From Chromobacterium rhizoryzae (lineage in GTDB: Bacteria > Pseudomonadota > Gammaproteobacteria > Burkholderiales > Chromobacteriaceae), in assembly GCF_020544465.1 (NCBI RefSeq), contig NZ_CP066126.1:4340001-4404000 (forward strand): DNA of 64,000 nt, written 5' to 3'. The first letter of the stretch is position 1; each line of letters starts with the position of its first letter. The notes beneath the pieces are model-generated. The model saw only the letters and a list, made by a program, of their open reading frames with translations, was not told the DNA's origin and ran no database searches. Both the position numbers and the translations under genes were made by a program. Shown in pieces: positions 53,824-62,826 of the stretch.

Positions 53824-54753
53824 ATGAGAGTACTTTTAACCGGCGCTTCAGGCATGCTTGGCCGAAATCTGCTGGAACACCCAGCTGCAGATAAATTTCA
53901 GTGGATAACGCCCTCACATGCAGAGTTAGATCTTTCCAATTTTTCTGCAACGTTACAGTATATCGAGAAAGCAAAACCTGATTGCATCATACACGCAGCG
54001 GGAAAAGTAGGCGGCATTCAAGCTAATATACGAGAACCCGTCAAATTCCTAATCGATAATCTCGATATGGGTCGCAATGTGCTTTTAGCCGCCTCTGTCT
54101 CTGGCATCTCAAAATTAATAAATATTGGCAGTTCCTGCATGTACCCGCGAGATCGACAGATAGCATTAAAGGAAAGCGACGTTCTATCTGGTGGTTTGGA
54201 GCCTACCAATGAGGGTTATGCTCTAGCAAAAATTACGGTCGCAAAACTAGCCGAATATATCTGTCGAGAAAATCCTGAGTATAATTATAAAACAATAATA
54301 CCCTGCAATCTTTATGGAAAACATGATAAGTTTGACCCGAGATGGTCTCATCTTATACCTGCCATCATTCATAAATTACATCAAGCGAAGATCTTGAAGC
54401 AAAGTGAAGTAGACATTTGGGGGTCTGGTGAAGCACGGCGTGAATTTTTATTTGCAGAAGATTTGGCACAAGCTCTATTAATGGCAGTGGATGACATCGC
54501 AGGGATCCCTAACTGCATGAATATTGGTCTTGGACATGATTATTCTGTGAATGAATACTATCAGGCTGCGGCAGAAGTAATCGGTTACTCAGGATCTTTC
54601 ACTCACGACCTCAGCAAGCCTGTCGGGATGAGTAGAAAACTAACAGATACCGGTCTAGCCAATCAATGGGGATGGCACGCGGAAACGAGCCTAACCAATG
54701 GTCTAATGAAAACATATGAGTACTATCTACGTACATTGAAAGTGAGTCATTAA
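53824..54753 (+). CDS. ColC / GDP-fucose synthase-type epimerase-reductase
   Basis: SDR of the GMER family. 309 residues from MRVLLTGASGMLGRNLL (a longer frame upstream overlaps gmd). Motifs: HAAGKVGGIQANIREP, GSSCMYPRD with C105, PTNEGYALAKI (Tyr132, Lys136), NLYGKHDKF and SHLIPAI (H176), the C and H pair used for epimerisation. In a cluster with colD it probably works as ColC, turning GDP-4-keto-3,6-dideoxymannose into GDP-L-colitose. GDP-L-fucose synthase remains possible; the two are hard to tell apart by eye. Confidence 0.85.
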   Translation: MRVLLTGASGMLGRNLLEHPAADKFQWITPSHAELDLSNFSATLQYIEKAKPDCIIHAAGKVGGIQANIREPVKFLIDNLDMGRNVLLAASVSGISKLINIGSSCMYPRDRQIALKESDVLSGGLEPTNEGYALAKITVAKLAEYICRENPEYNYKTIIPCNLYGKHDKFDPRWSHLIPAIIHKLHQAKILKQSEVDIWGSGEARREFLFAEDLAQALLMAVDDIAGIPNCMNIGLGHDYSVNEYYQAAAEVIGYSGSFTHDLSKPVGMSRKLTDTGLANQWGWHAETSLTNGLMKTYEYYLRTLKVSH

Positions 54754-55917
54754 ATGCACTACCCACTAGCTAGCACCACCTGGGACCAAGATGAATATGC
54801 AGCTATTCAAAGAGTCATTGATTCTGGCATGTTCTCTATGGGCAAAGAAGTTGCTGCATTTGAAAAAGATTTTGCAGAGTGGGTAGGCTGCAAGCACGTC
54901 GTAATGGTCAACTCTGGTTCTTCCGCTAATTTAGCAATGATTGGTGCTTTATTTTTCAGGAAGGAGAGGCCATTAAAAGCCGGTGACGAAGTAATTGTAC
55001 CTGCCGTTTCTTGGAGCACAACCTATTATCCATTGCAGCAATATGGTCTCAAATTAAAATTTGTAGATATCGATATAGATAGTCTGAATTTCGATTTAAA
55101 TCAGTTAGAACTTGCTATTACAGATAAAACCAAAGTAATTTTGGCAGTCAATTTGCTTGGAAATCCTAATGACTTCCAGCACATTCAAAAAATGATAGCT
55201 AACCGTAATATTATCTTACTAGAAGATAATTGTGAGTCTATGGGTGCCAAGATTAATGGCAAACAGGCTGGCACATTTGGCTTAATGGGAACCTTTAGCA
55301 CCTTTTTTAGCCATCATATTGCTACCATGGAAGGTGGCGGTATCATGACTAATGATGAGGAGTTGTATCATATTCTGCTATGTCTCCGAGCTCATGGTTG
55401 GACCAGGAATCTACCGAAATTCAATCATGTCTGCGGAGAAAAAAGTAGCAATCCTTTTGAAGAGTCTTTCAGATTTGTCCTTCCAGGCTACAATCTAAGG
55501 CCACTTGAAATGAGTGGGGCAATTGGGCAAGAGCAGGTGAAAAAACTCCCTGCACTTATTAGTGAACGTCGTAAGAATGCCAATTATTTTCAAAAAGCTT
55601 TCTCCAATCATCCTTGGATTTCAATTCAAAAGGAAATCGGTGATAGTAGTTGGTTTGGATTTTCCCTAGTTCTAAAAGAAAACGCCCCAATATCTCGTGA
55701 AGCCATTGTGAACAAGTTATCCGTTGCAAACATTGATGTACGTCCAATCGTCGCCGGCAATTTTGCAAAAAATGAAGTGCTCAATTGGTTTAACTATGAA
55801 ATCCACGGCTCGCTAGAAAACGCTGACTACATTGATAAAAATGGCTTTTTTGTTGGCAATCATCATTTCTGCTTGCATGAAAAAATTGATTATCTAAAGA
55901 GTGTTATTAGCTCATGA
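54754..55917 (+). CDS. colD: GDP-4-keto-6-deoxy-D-mannose 3-dehydratase ColD
   Basis: PLP-dependent C3 dehydratase of colitose synthesis. 387 residues. DegT-fold enzyme with VNSGSSANLAMIGAL, LLEDNCESMGAKINGKQAGTFG, and STFFSHHIATMEGGGI, where His188 replaces the Schiff-base lysine. This excludes perosamine synthase (Lys) and fits ColD. Begins 1 base after the SDR stop. Unlike DdhC it has no [2Fe-2S] cysteine pattern. Confidence 0.93.
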   Translation: MHYPLASTTWDQDEYAAIQRVIDSGMFSMGKEVAAFEKDFAEWVGCKHVVMVNSGSSANLAMIGALFFRKERPLKAGDEVIVPAVSWSTTYYPLQQYGLKLKFVDIDIDSLNFDLNQLELAITDKTKVILAVNLLGNPNDFQHIQKMIANRNIILLEDNCESMGAKINGKQAGTFGLMGTFSTFFSHHIATMEGGGIMTNDEELYHILLCLRAHGWTRNLPKFNHVCGEKSSNPFEESFRFVLPGYNLRPLEMSGAIGQEQVKKLPALISERRKNANYFQKAFSNHPWISIQKEIGDSSWFGFSLVLKENAPISREAIVNKLSVANIDVRPIVAGNFAKNEVLNWFNYEIHGSLENADYIDKNGFFVGNHHFCLHEKIDYLKSVISS

Positions 55918-56936
55918 TTTCAGCACTCCTTTATGGTGCCGGGGAAAATAATGATGTATTTTCCCCTTCGTCCCACCTTAATAGAGACAATTGCAACCAC
56001 CCTTTCTTTTTGTTAAAAGAAAAGCTTTTAAAATTTGGCATTGATTTAAATACCTGGGACACTCCTCAAAAATATAAATTTTTCATAGAAATTCACATAA
56101 ATGCAAGAAAAATATCCCGGAGTAAAAATGCAAGACACTATTTACTTAACATGGAAACACCTTTGATTGACAGGAACAACAGCTCAATCGAACTTATAAA
56201 TCAGTTTAATATCGTCTTTTGCTGGCAAAATCATACTCATGCCAGAAATTTTAAAAAAATAAATTATAGCCAGAACTTACAACTACCTGATATAAATGGT
56301 TTCAAAAATCGCAACAACTTATGCTGTATGATAGCTGGTAATAAAACAACACAAAGGCCAGATGCTAGAAGTCTATACCCTGAAAGAATCAAAGCAATTA
56401 GATGGTTTCAATGTAATGCTCCTTTAGATTTTAGACTCTATGGCACTGGTTGGAACTTACCAGCAATGCGTCATGGAAAACTAGGCCGTATTTACACTAA
56501 GCTACAGGGCATGCTTGGCAGCTATTTTAATGCTGTATATTTTCCAGCATATAAAGGGCGCATTGAAAGCAAGTCAACTGTGCTACTGAATTCTAAATTC
56601 AGTATATGCTATGAAAACGTCACTGGCTTTAATGGGTATATTACTGAAAAAATATTTGATAGTTTTTTTTCTGGCTGCGTTCCTATTTATCATGGAGCTC
56701 CTGATATAGCGAGCTTTATTCCCTCAACCTGTTACATAGATCGAACCCAATTCAATAGTTACCCTGAGCTCTATCAGTATATTAAAAATATGCCAGAGCG
56801 TGAATTTTTGGACTACCAGACGAACATTGCTTCATTCTTATCAAGTGATTTGGCGTATTCATTTTCTTCTGAGTGTTTTGCAAACACCATTTCAGAAGAA
56901 ATTGCACATGACCTAGAAATAGCAGCTCAATTTTAG
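55914..56936 (+). CDS. GT10 family fucosyltransferase-like protein (probable colitosyltransferase)
   Basis: 340 residues. The C-terminal alpha-1,3-fucosyltransferase motif is clear: KFSICYENVTGFNGYITEK then IFDSFFSGCVPIYHGAPDIASFIP and CYIDRTQF. Enzymes of this family use GDP-L-fucose, and colitose is 3-deoxy-L-fucose, so transfer of colitose is likely here. Overlaps colD by 4 bases, which ties it to that donor. Acceptor unknown. Confidence 0.83.
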   Translation: MISALLYGAGENNDVFSPSSHLNRDNCNHPFFLLKEKLLKFGIDLNTWDTPQKYKFFIEIHINARKISRSKNARHYLLNMETPLIDRNNSSIELINQFNIVFCWQNHTHARNFKKINYSQNLQLPDINGFKNRNNLCCMIAGNKTTQRPDARSLYPERIKAIRWFQCNAPLDFRLYGTGWNLPAMRHGKLGRIYTKLQGMLGSYFNAVYFPAYKGRIESKSTVLLNSKFSICYENVTGFNGYITEKIFDSFFSGCVPIYHGAPDIASFIPSTCYIDRTQFNSYPELYQYIKNMPEREFLDYQTNIASFLSSDLAYSFSSECFANTISEEIAHDLEIAAQF

Positions 56937-56940
56937 CCCT

Positions 56941-58392
56941 ATGAATATACTGTGGATATCACTTGCACGGCTTAGCCAAGCCTTAATTGGTTTGTTGGCG
57001 CTTAAGTTAGTTACTCATTGGCTTTCTGTTGAGCAGTTTGCTCGCTTGGGTCTAATGACCGCTTTTACAAGTTTTTTCGGTTTGTTTTTAATCAATCCCG
57101 TTGGTCAATACATTAACCGACATACTCACGAATGGTACTCTTTAGGACTTCTTGTAGGCTATCTAAAAAAATATAACATTTATATTTCTAGTCTTTCTTT
57201 GCTTTCATTTTTAATAGCTTTGCTATGGCTATCCTCAACATTTAGAGACAGCCCTTATCCTTTATACAATATTGTTCCCTATTCTATAGCACTCTGCATT
57301 AGCTTGTGGTTGGGTACTTGGAATAATACATTAATTCCATTGCTGAATATGCTAGGCCTACGACTCTCCTCAATCGGTTTAGCATTCGTGACCACTGCTA
57401 TTGGCTTGCTTTGCTCAATGGCATTGGTGCAGTTAAAAAATGAATCTCTCCTATGGTTTATTGGACAAGCAATAGGTTTTTTAGTTGGAGGCTTACTTGC
57501 ACTCAAAATTATTTATAAAGCTTGTAAACCTAATACCCAAGCTATCTATGCACGATTTATTGACACACAAATGGTGCTAACGTACTGCCTGCCACTTTCT
57601 ATTAGCGCAGGACTACTTTGGATACTTACAGGGGGGTATCGATTTTTAATTGATACTTTCTGGGGTCCACACAATTTAGGGATATTGATTCTTGGGTTTG
57701 GCATTGCCAATCAATTTTGGTCCATTGTTGAAGCGATCTCTTCACAAGTAATACTACCAAAATTCTATAGCCATCTAAGTTTGGATAACAAATCTCACAG
57801 CATATCATTATTTAATGACATGCTTAACTCGGTTATTCCTATTTACCTTATTATGCTAGGTTTAGGCTTAGGTACTTGCGCAAGTCTCATCAGCTTACTC
57901 ATAGATAACCGTTATCACTCCGCATTGTTTTTTTGCCAAGTTGGCATGCTAAGCGAATTTTTCAGAGTTATAGGTAGTTTATTAAATCAATCCTCTCAAA
58001 TTGACAAGAAACCTGCACGTAATTTAATTTCGTTTTTTACTGCTTCCATCGTTTTATTAGTTTGCTTTTACATATTAAAAATAACACAAGCAGACTTCAA
58101 ATTTGCCCCCGTCATTATAATGTTATCTTTTTCAGTTGCATGCATGTTTTCAACATACTCCCTTTATCAAATATCCCCTCCTTCACCTAAATATATCACA
58201 TGGTTAGTATCTGCTTTACTTGGCTTGACACCTATCATCATTAACTACATTTTAAGTCCTACCTCATCATTTGCACATGTATTAAATATTGTCTTGTGTG
58301 GTCTTATTAGTTTATTTTATATAATTTTATTTCTTCGTCACAGCATGCCATTCCATTCATTAATTTCTAGCCCATTACCCTATGAAAAATAA
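56941..58392 (+). CDS. wzx: O-antigen flippase Wzx
   Basis: Polysaccharide-type MATE/MVF-like exporter that flips undecaprenyl-linked O-units. 483 residues with about 12 hydrophobic segments (LSQALIGLLALKLVTHWLSV at the start) and few conserved residues, as usual. Lies between glycosyltransferase and wzy genes. Strongly AT-rich. Annotation rests on topology, size and context. Confidence 0.83.
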   Translation: MNILWISLARLSQALIGLLALKLVTHWLSVEQFARLGLMTAFTSFFGLFLINPVGQYINRHTHEWYSLGLLVGYLKKYNIYISSLSLLSFLIALLWLSSTFRDSPYPLYNIVPYSIALCISLWLGTWNNTLIPLLNMLGLRLSSIGLAFVTTAIGLLCSMALVQLKNESLLWFIGQAIGFLVGGLLALKIIYKACKPNTQAIYARFIDTQMVLTYCLPLSISAGLLWILTGGYRFLIDTFWGPHNLGILILGFGIANQFWSIVEAISSQVILPKFYSHLSLDNKSHSISLFNDMLNSVIPIYLIMLGLGLGTCASLISLLIDNRYHSALFFCQVGMLSEFFRVIGSLLNQSSQIDKKPARNLISFFTASIVLLVCFYILKITQADFKFAPVIIMLSFSVACMFSTYSLYQISPPSPKYITWLVSALLGLTPIIINYILSPTSSFAHVLNIVLCGLISLFYIILFLRHSMPFHSLISSPLPYEK

Positions 58393-59377
58393 CTTCGTTA
58401 TTGATCCTAACCGCTTACACCAAAGCAACTTTCTTTTAGTTATTTTTCTTGTTGCCATCGTTTCACTTCCAATGGCATTCAATGGAGTTTTTGCTGACTC
58501 CGATATATATTACTCTCAATCTCAGCTATTGTGGACTATGGGCCTTCGCGATGGCATTGAGTATATATTTTTCCGAACCGGTAAAGTCGAAATTGGCTTT
58601 CTAATCGTACTATATTTAGAACAATACATTGCCAATTCTGAATTTATATTTATTTTTATTAATTGCCTTATATCTAATATATTATTTTTTCAACTTTATA
58701 TAAAACTCTCTGAAACATCTAGTATTACATTCAAAAAAGCTTTTATTCTATTTTTTTGCTATTTCTCCTTCAGCAATGCCATGTATGTATGGAGGACTAT
58801 AATATCCGTTTATTTTTTAGTCCTATCGATTAAAAGCAATTCAAAATTATTAAGCATACTTTTTTTGGCTATTGCCTTTTCCTTCCATTACTCAGCAATT
58901 ATTTTTGTCTCTATTTATCTACTATCCACTTTTCTACCTAACAAAAAAACTCTTACCGTTTTATTTGCCATTTTTCTTTCGCTCTCTTTCTTTTTCACTG
59001 AGTCTATCCTTCAAAGTTTTGATTTTGTAATGAGTGCGCAAAGCGCAGAAATTTATACTGAGGCCAATAATGACCAATGGAAAAGAATATTTATAGGACT
59101 TTATCTTTTATTTGTTATTTTGCTTTGTGATTGGAATAGTAGCAACTTCAAGCATATTCATTTATTTAAATTTTGCGCTATTTTATCTATATTATCAGTC
59201 TTTGCATCTTCAAACTACCAACTTTCATGGCGCATTCATGCCCCTGTCGAAATAATTGCTCCTTGCTTAGTTTTAGCAACACAAAGAAGTAATAGAAACT
59301 CCATTCTCTTACTGGCATTATCTACCATACCTACTTTTAGGTTAATGTTTTTATTATTTACTGGGCATTTTGAATGA
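58382..59377 (+). CDS. wzy: O-antigen polymerase Wzy (EpsG-like)
   Basis: Polytopic membrane protein of 331 residues. Phe/Ile/Leu-rich with about 9-10 spans. The EpsG-type core (FSNAMYVWRTIISVYFLVLSIKS and FSFHYSAIIFVSIYLL) is visible. Joins O-units in the periplasm. Overlaps wzx by 11 bases and the next glycosyltransferase by 4. Very low GC (22% in one 60-base count). Confidence 0.8.
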   Translation: MKNNFVIDPNRLHQSNFLLVIFLVAIVSLPMAFNGVFADSDIYYSQSQLLWTMGLRDGIEYIFFRTGKVEIGFLIVLYLEQYIANSEFIFIFINCLISNILFFQLYIKLSETSSITFKKAFILFFCYFSFSNAMYVWRTIISVYFLVLSIKSNSKLLSILFLAIAFSFHYSAIIFVSIYLLSTFLPNKKTLTVLFAIFLSLSFFFTESILQSFDFVMSAQSAEIYTEANNDQWKRIFIGLYLLFVILLCDWNSSNFKHIHLFKFCAILSILSVFASSNYQLSWRIHAPVEIIAPCLVLATQRSNRNSILLLALSTIPTFRLMFLLFTGHFE

Positions 59378-60156
59378 ATAAAATTAGCGTCATCATCCCT
59401 TGTTTTAACTCTGAAAAAACAATTGAAAATACAATAAAGTCAGTTCTTAATCAGACACTTCCACCAGAAGAGATCATCTGCATTAATGATTGTTCCAATG
59501 ATAAAACCTCTTCTATTATTAGTGCATTGCAAATGTGCTCTCTTAAAATAAAAATAAAACTGCACGAGAACAAAACAAATTTAGGTCCATCTATTTCAAG
59601 AAATATCGGAATTTCCGAGGCCCATGGCAAGTGGATTGCATTTATCGATGCAGATGACGAATGGCACCCACAAAAGCTGGAAATACAAATCTCCGCTTTA
59701 ACTAAGCATTCACTAGATTTTATTGGCGGGTCATTCAGCTATAATAAACATACTGCCCCCATACACTCTTGCCATGTCAAACAAATATTCTTGGGAAATT
59801 TACTTTATAAAAATTACTTTCCAACCCCCTCTGTTGTCTTATCTAAAGATATCTCTCTGACTTTTGACCCTACCATGCGTTATGCGGAGGACTATTCCGC
59901 ATGGCTTGAACTAGCAAAACAAGGTGTCAAAATGGGCTATATATCAACCCCCTTGATATTTTTAAATAAGCCATCATATGGTCACTCTGGACTTAGCGCC
60001 AATTTACTGTTGATGCAAAAGGGCGAACTACTCGCACTAAGAAAAGCACTCGGTACAAAAAATATCACATCTATTTTTTTCCAGTTTTTTTCTCTTTTGA
60101 AGTTTACTAGACGAATAGTTATTGTTTATTTTAGTAGACTTTTTAAAACCTCATAG
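59374..60156 (+). CDS. Glycosyltransferase family 2 protein (B)
   Basis: 260 residues, GT-A fold. ISVIIPCFNSEKTIENTIKSVLNQT, GPSISRNIGISEAHGKWIAFIDADDEWHP (DxD at 92-95), LSKDISLTF and YAEDYSAWLELAKQG are typical. Likely adds one O-unit sugar. Followed by an 84-base gap with a ribosome site before the next gene. Confidence 0.87.
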   Translation: MNKISVIIPCFNSEKTIENTIKSVLNQTLPPEEIICINDCSNDKTSSIISALQMCSLKIKIKLHENKTNLGPSISRNIGISEAHGKWIAFIDADDEWHPQKLEIQISALTKHSLDFIGGSFSYNKHTAPIHSCHVKQIFLGNLLYKNYFPTPSVVLSKDISLTFDPTMRYAEDYSAWLELAKQGVKMGYISTPLIFLNKPSYGHSGLSANLLLMQKGELLALRKALGTKNITSIFFQFFSLLKFTRRIVIVYFSRLFKTS

Positions 60157-60240
60157 CTATTGCCAGAACTATCTCATTCTAGCGTTGAGGGAATATTATT
60201 CTAACCTAGCACCCCTTCTTTTGAAGGATTATTTCTTAAA

Positions 60241-61353
60241 ATGAAAATCTGCTTAGTTTCCAATACCTCATGGTCCCTTTTTAATTTCCGTCATGGTCTT
60301 ATCCAACGGCTAATTCTTGACGGCCATAGCATTTTTATTATTGCCCCCCACGACAATTACTCTGAAAAATTGAAAATGATGGGTTGCACCATGATCGATG
60401 TCACCTTATCGGCAAAGGGTGTCAATCCGATTTCAGATGGAAAACTGATTTACTCCCTTTACCGTCTTTACAAAAATATTGCTCCTGATTTTATTATTCA
60501 TTACACAATCAAGCCCAATATATATGGGTCCATTGCATCATTTTTTTCCCAAAAGCCTTGTATTGCAATTACTACGGGTCTTGGTTACACTTTCGTCGAA
60601 AAAAACTGGATCGCTTTTATTGCCAAGTGTTTATATAAAATAGCATTTCGTTGGCCCAAAGAAGTGTGGTTTTTAAACGAGGATGACAAGCACGTTTTTT
60701 TGTCACATAATTTAGTTAAGAAAGAACAGGCTGTATTGCTCCATGGCGAGGGGGTTAATATGAATTTTTTTGCCCCTCAACCGAAAACTGCAACTGACAA
60801 AAAAATTCGGTTTTTATTAATCTCTCGCATGCTTTGGGACAAAGGAGTAGGTGAATTTGTTCAAACGGCTAAAGCGCTAACTAAATTATATCCGCATGCA
60901 CAATTTCAGCTTTTAGGCCCTTGCGATGTACAAAACCCAAGTGCTATCCCAAAGTCACTTATTTCTGAATGGGCACAAGAGGGCTCTATCGAATATCTAG
61001 GCATAACTGACGATGTGCGACCATTTATTTCGCAAGCTGATTGCATTGTGCTGCCGTCCTTTTATCGAGAAGGGATTCCAAGAACTCTGATGGAAGCAGC
61101 CGCAATGGGAAAGCCTTTGATCACAACAGACAACGTAGGCTGTCGTGATCTAGTAATTGAAGGAAAAACTGGGTTTCTTTGCAAAATTAAAGACGTTGAC
61201 TCGCTTGTAAAGTGTTGTGTTAACATGCTAGAGCTGAGTGATGGGGAGAGATCGGCAATGGGCCAAGCAGGAAGAGACTTTATGGCAGCTTCGTTTAGCG
61301 AAGTGCATATTATAAATCAGTATATAGCTCTTTTAAAGAAATATACAACGTAA
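60241..61353 (+). CDS. Glycosyltransferase family 4 protein (PglA/CapM-like)
   Basis: 370 residues, GT-B fold. MKICLVSNTSWSLFNFRHGLIQRL, ITTGLGYTFVEKN, then the nucleotide half with LLISRMLWDKGVGEFVQTAK, YLGITDDVRPFISQADCIVLPSFYREGIPRTLMEAAAMGKPLITTDNVGCRDLV, the GT4 E-x7-E-like region. The PglA family often moves GalNAc or GlcNAc. Specific donor unknown. Confidence 0.88.
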   Translation: MKICLVSNTSWSLFNFRHGLIQRLILDGHSIFIIAPHDNYSEKLKMMGCTMIDVTLSAKGVNPISDGKLIYSLYRLYKNIAPDFIIHYTIKPNIYGSIASFFSQKPCIAITTGLGYTFVEKNWIAFIAKCLYKIAFRWPKEVWFLNEDDKHVFLSHNLVKKEQAVLLHGEGVNMNFFAPQPKTATDKKIRFLLISRMLWDKGVGEFVQTAKALTKLYPHAQFQLLGPCDVQNPSAIPKSLISEWAQEGSIEYLGITDDVRPFISQADCIVLPSFYREGIPRTLMEAAAMGKPLITTDNVGCRDLVIEGKTGFLCKIKDVDSLVKCCVNMLELSDGERSAMGQAGRDFMAASFSEVHIINQYIALLKKYTT

Positions 61354-61392
61354 GCATAATGTCTTGATGCCCGATTTTAGGAAATCTTTATC

Positions 61393-62826
61393 ATGATACC
61401 CGTTATTCTTGCTGGTGGTTATGGAACACGCTTGTGGCCACTTTCTCGTGCTAGCTTTCCGAAACAGTTCCTTTCCCTGACCAGCTCGCAATCGATGCTT
61501 CAAGCAACCCATTCTCGTCTGTCAGGCGTTTCGCAATGTATGAAGCCTATTGTTGTTTGTAATGAAGAACATCGCTTTATTGTTGCGGAGCAATTGAGAC
61601 AGATAAATGTTGAGCCAAGTTCTATAATATTAGAGCCTGTTGGTCGTAATACAGCCCCAGCGATTGCTATTGCTGCTTTAAATGCCCTGCAGCTATATGA
61701 TGACCCCATTTTACTAGTTTTACCCGCTGATCATGTCATCGCCGACACTGCGGCTTTTCACCATGCTATTTCAATTGCCCAGCCAGCCGTCGAAGCAGGG
61801 AAACTTGTTACCTTCGGTATTGTTCCTAATAAGCCGGAAATTGGCTATGGTTATATTAAATTTTCGAAAACACATCGCCGCCCATCTAACGACCACACCG
61901 TAACTTCCATTTTTCCAATTGAAGAGTTCATTGAAAAGCCTAACAAAGAAAGGGCTCAGCAATATATTGATAATGGAAATTACCTATGGAATAGCGGAAT
62001 GTTTATGTTCCGCGCATCTGTTTTTATTGATGAGCTGAATAAATACTCTGGTGATATTCTCGCAGCTTGCCGATTGTCAATGGAAAATCCACAACAGGAT
62101 TTTGATTTTTTACGACCTGACCCAGTTGCCTTTTCAAACTGCCCGCCAAACTCTATTGATTATGCCGTTATGGAAAAAACAGAGTTGGCAGTTGTCGTAC
62201 CTTTGGATGCTGGCTGGAGCGACGTTGGATCATGGAGTGCTCTGTGGGAGGTTTCAGAGCAAGATGACTCAAACAATGTAAATATCGGTGACACCATCAC
62301 AGTTGATAGTAAGAACTGCTATTTGAATAGTGCCGCCAACCGCCTGATTGCTACAGTAGGCATTGATGACTTGATTGTAATCGATACCGCAGATGCGGTT
62401 CTCGTGGCAAAAAAAGATCAAGTACAGAATGTAAAAGATATTGTAGAAAAACTAAAATCTGAGCAGCGGCCAGAAGCGCATCAGCATCGTATGATTTATC
62501 GACCATGGGGGCATTATGACAGTATCGACTCTGGCCATCGTTATCAGGTGAAGCGTATTACCGTAAATCCAGGAGCAAAGTTGTCTGTCCAAATGCATCA
62601 CCATCGTGCAGAACACTGGGTTGTCGTGTCAGGGACAGCTAGAGTGTTGAATGGTGATAAAGAGACTCTGCTGACAGAAAATCAATCTGTTTATATTCCC
62701 GTTGGAGTTGTACATGCTCTTGAGAACCCAGGAAAAGTTCCTCTTGAATTGATTGAAGTCCAATCTGGTAGCTATCTTGGGGAAGATGATATCGTCCGTT
62801 TTGAGGATAGGTATGGTCGCTGCTAA
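61393..62826 (+). CDS. manC: Mannose-1-phosphate guanylyltransferase / mannose-6-phosphate isomerase
   Basis: Makes GDP-mannose for the colitose pathway. 477 residues. N-terminal pyrophosphorylase MIPVILAGGYGTRLWPLSRASFPKQFL and LEPVGRNTAPAIAIAAL, FIEKPN; C-terminal cupin isomerase domain with RPWGHYDSIDSGHRYQVKRITVNPGAKLSVQMHHHRAEHWVVVSGTA. Bifunctional type II. No phosphomannomutase (manB) gene follows, so a housekeeping enzyme must supply Man-1-P. Confidence 0.96.
   Translation: MIPVILAGGYGTRLWPLSRASFPKQFLSLTSSQSMLQATHSRLSGVSQCMKPIVVCNEEHRFIVAEQLRQINVEPSSIILEPVGRNTAPAIAIAALNALQLYDDPILLVLPADHVIADTAAFHHAISIAQPAVEAGKLVTFGIVPNKPEIGYGYIKFSKTHRRPSNDHTVTSIFPIEEFIEKPNKERAQQYIDNGNYLWNSGMFMFRASVFIDELNKYSGDILAACRLSMENPQQDFDFLRPDPVAFSNCPPNSIDYAVMEKTELAVVVPLDAGWSDVGSWSALWEVSEQDDSNNVNIGDTITVDSKNCYLNSAANRLIATVGIDDLIVIDTADAVLVAKKDQVQNVKDIVEKLKSEQRPEAHQHRMIYRPWGHYDSIDSGHRYQVKRITVNPGAKLSVQMHHHRAEHWVVVSGTARVLNGDKETLLTENQSVYIPVGVVHALENPGKVPLELIEVQSGSYLGEDDIVRFEDRYGRC

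Noticed and set aside
54754..55917. Perosamine synthase (GDP-4-keto-6-deoxymannose aminotransferase)
   Set aside because: The PLP-binding lysine is replaced by His188, as in ColD; an aminotransferase needs the lysine.
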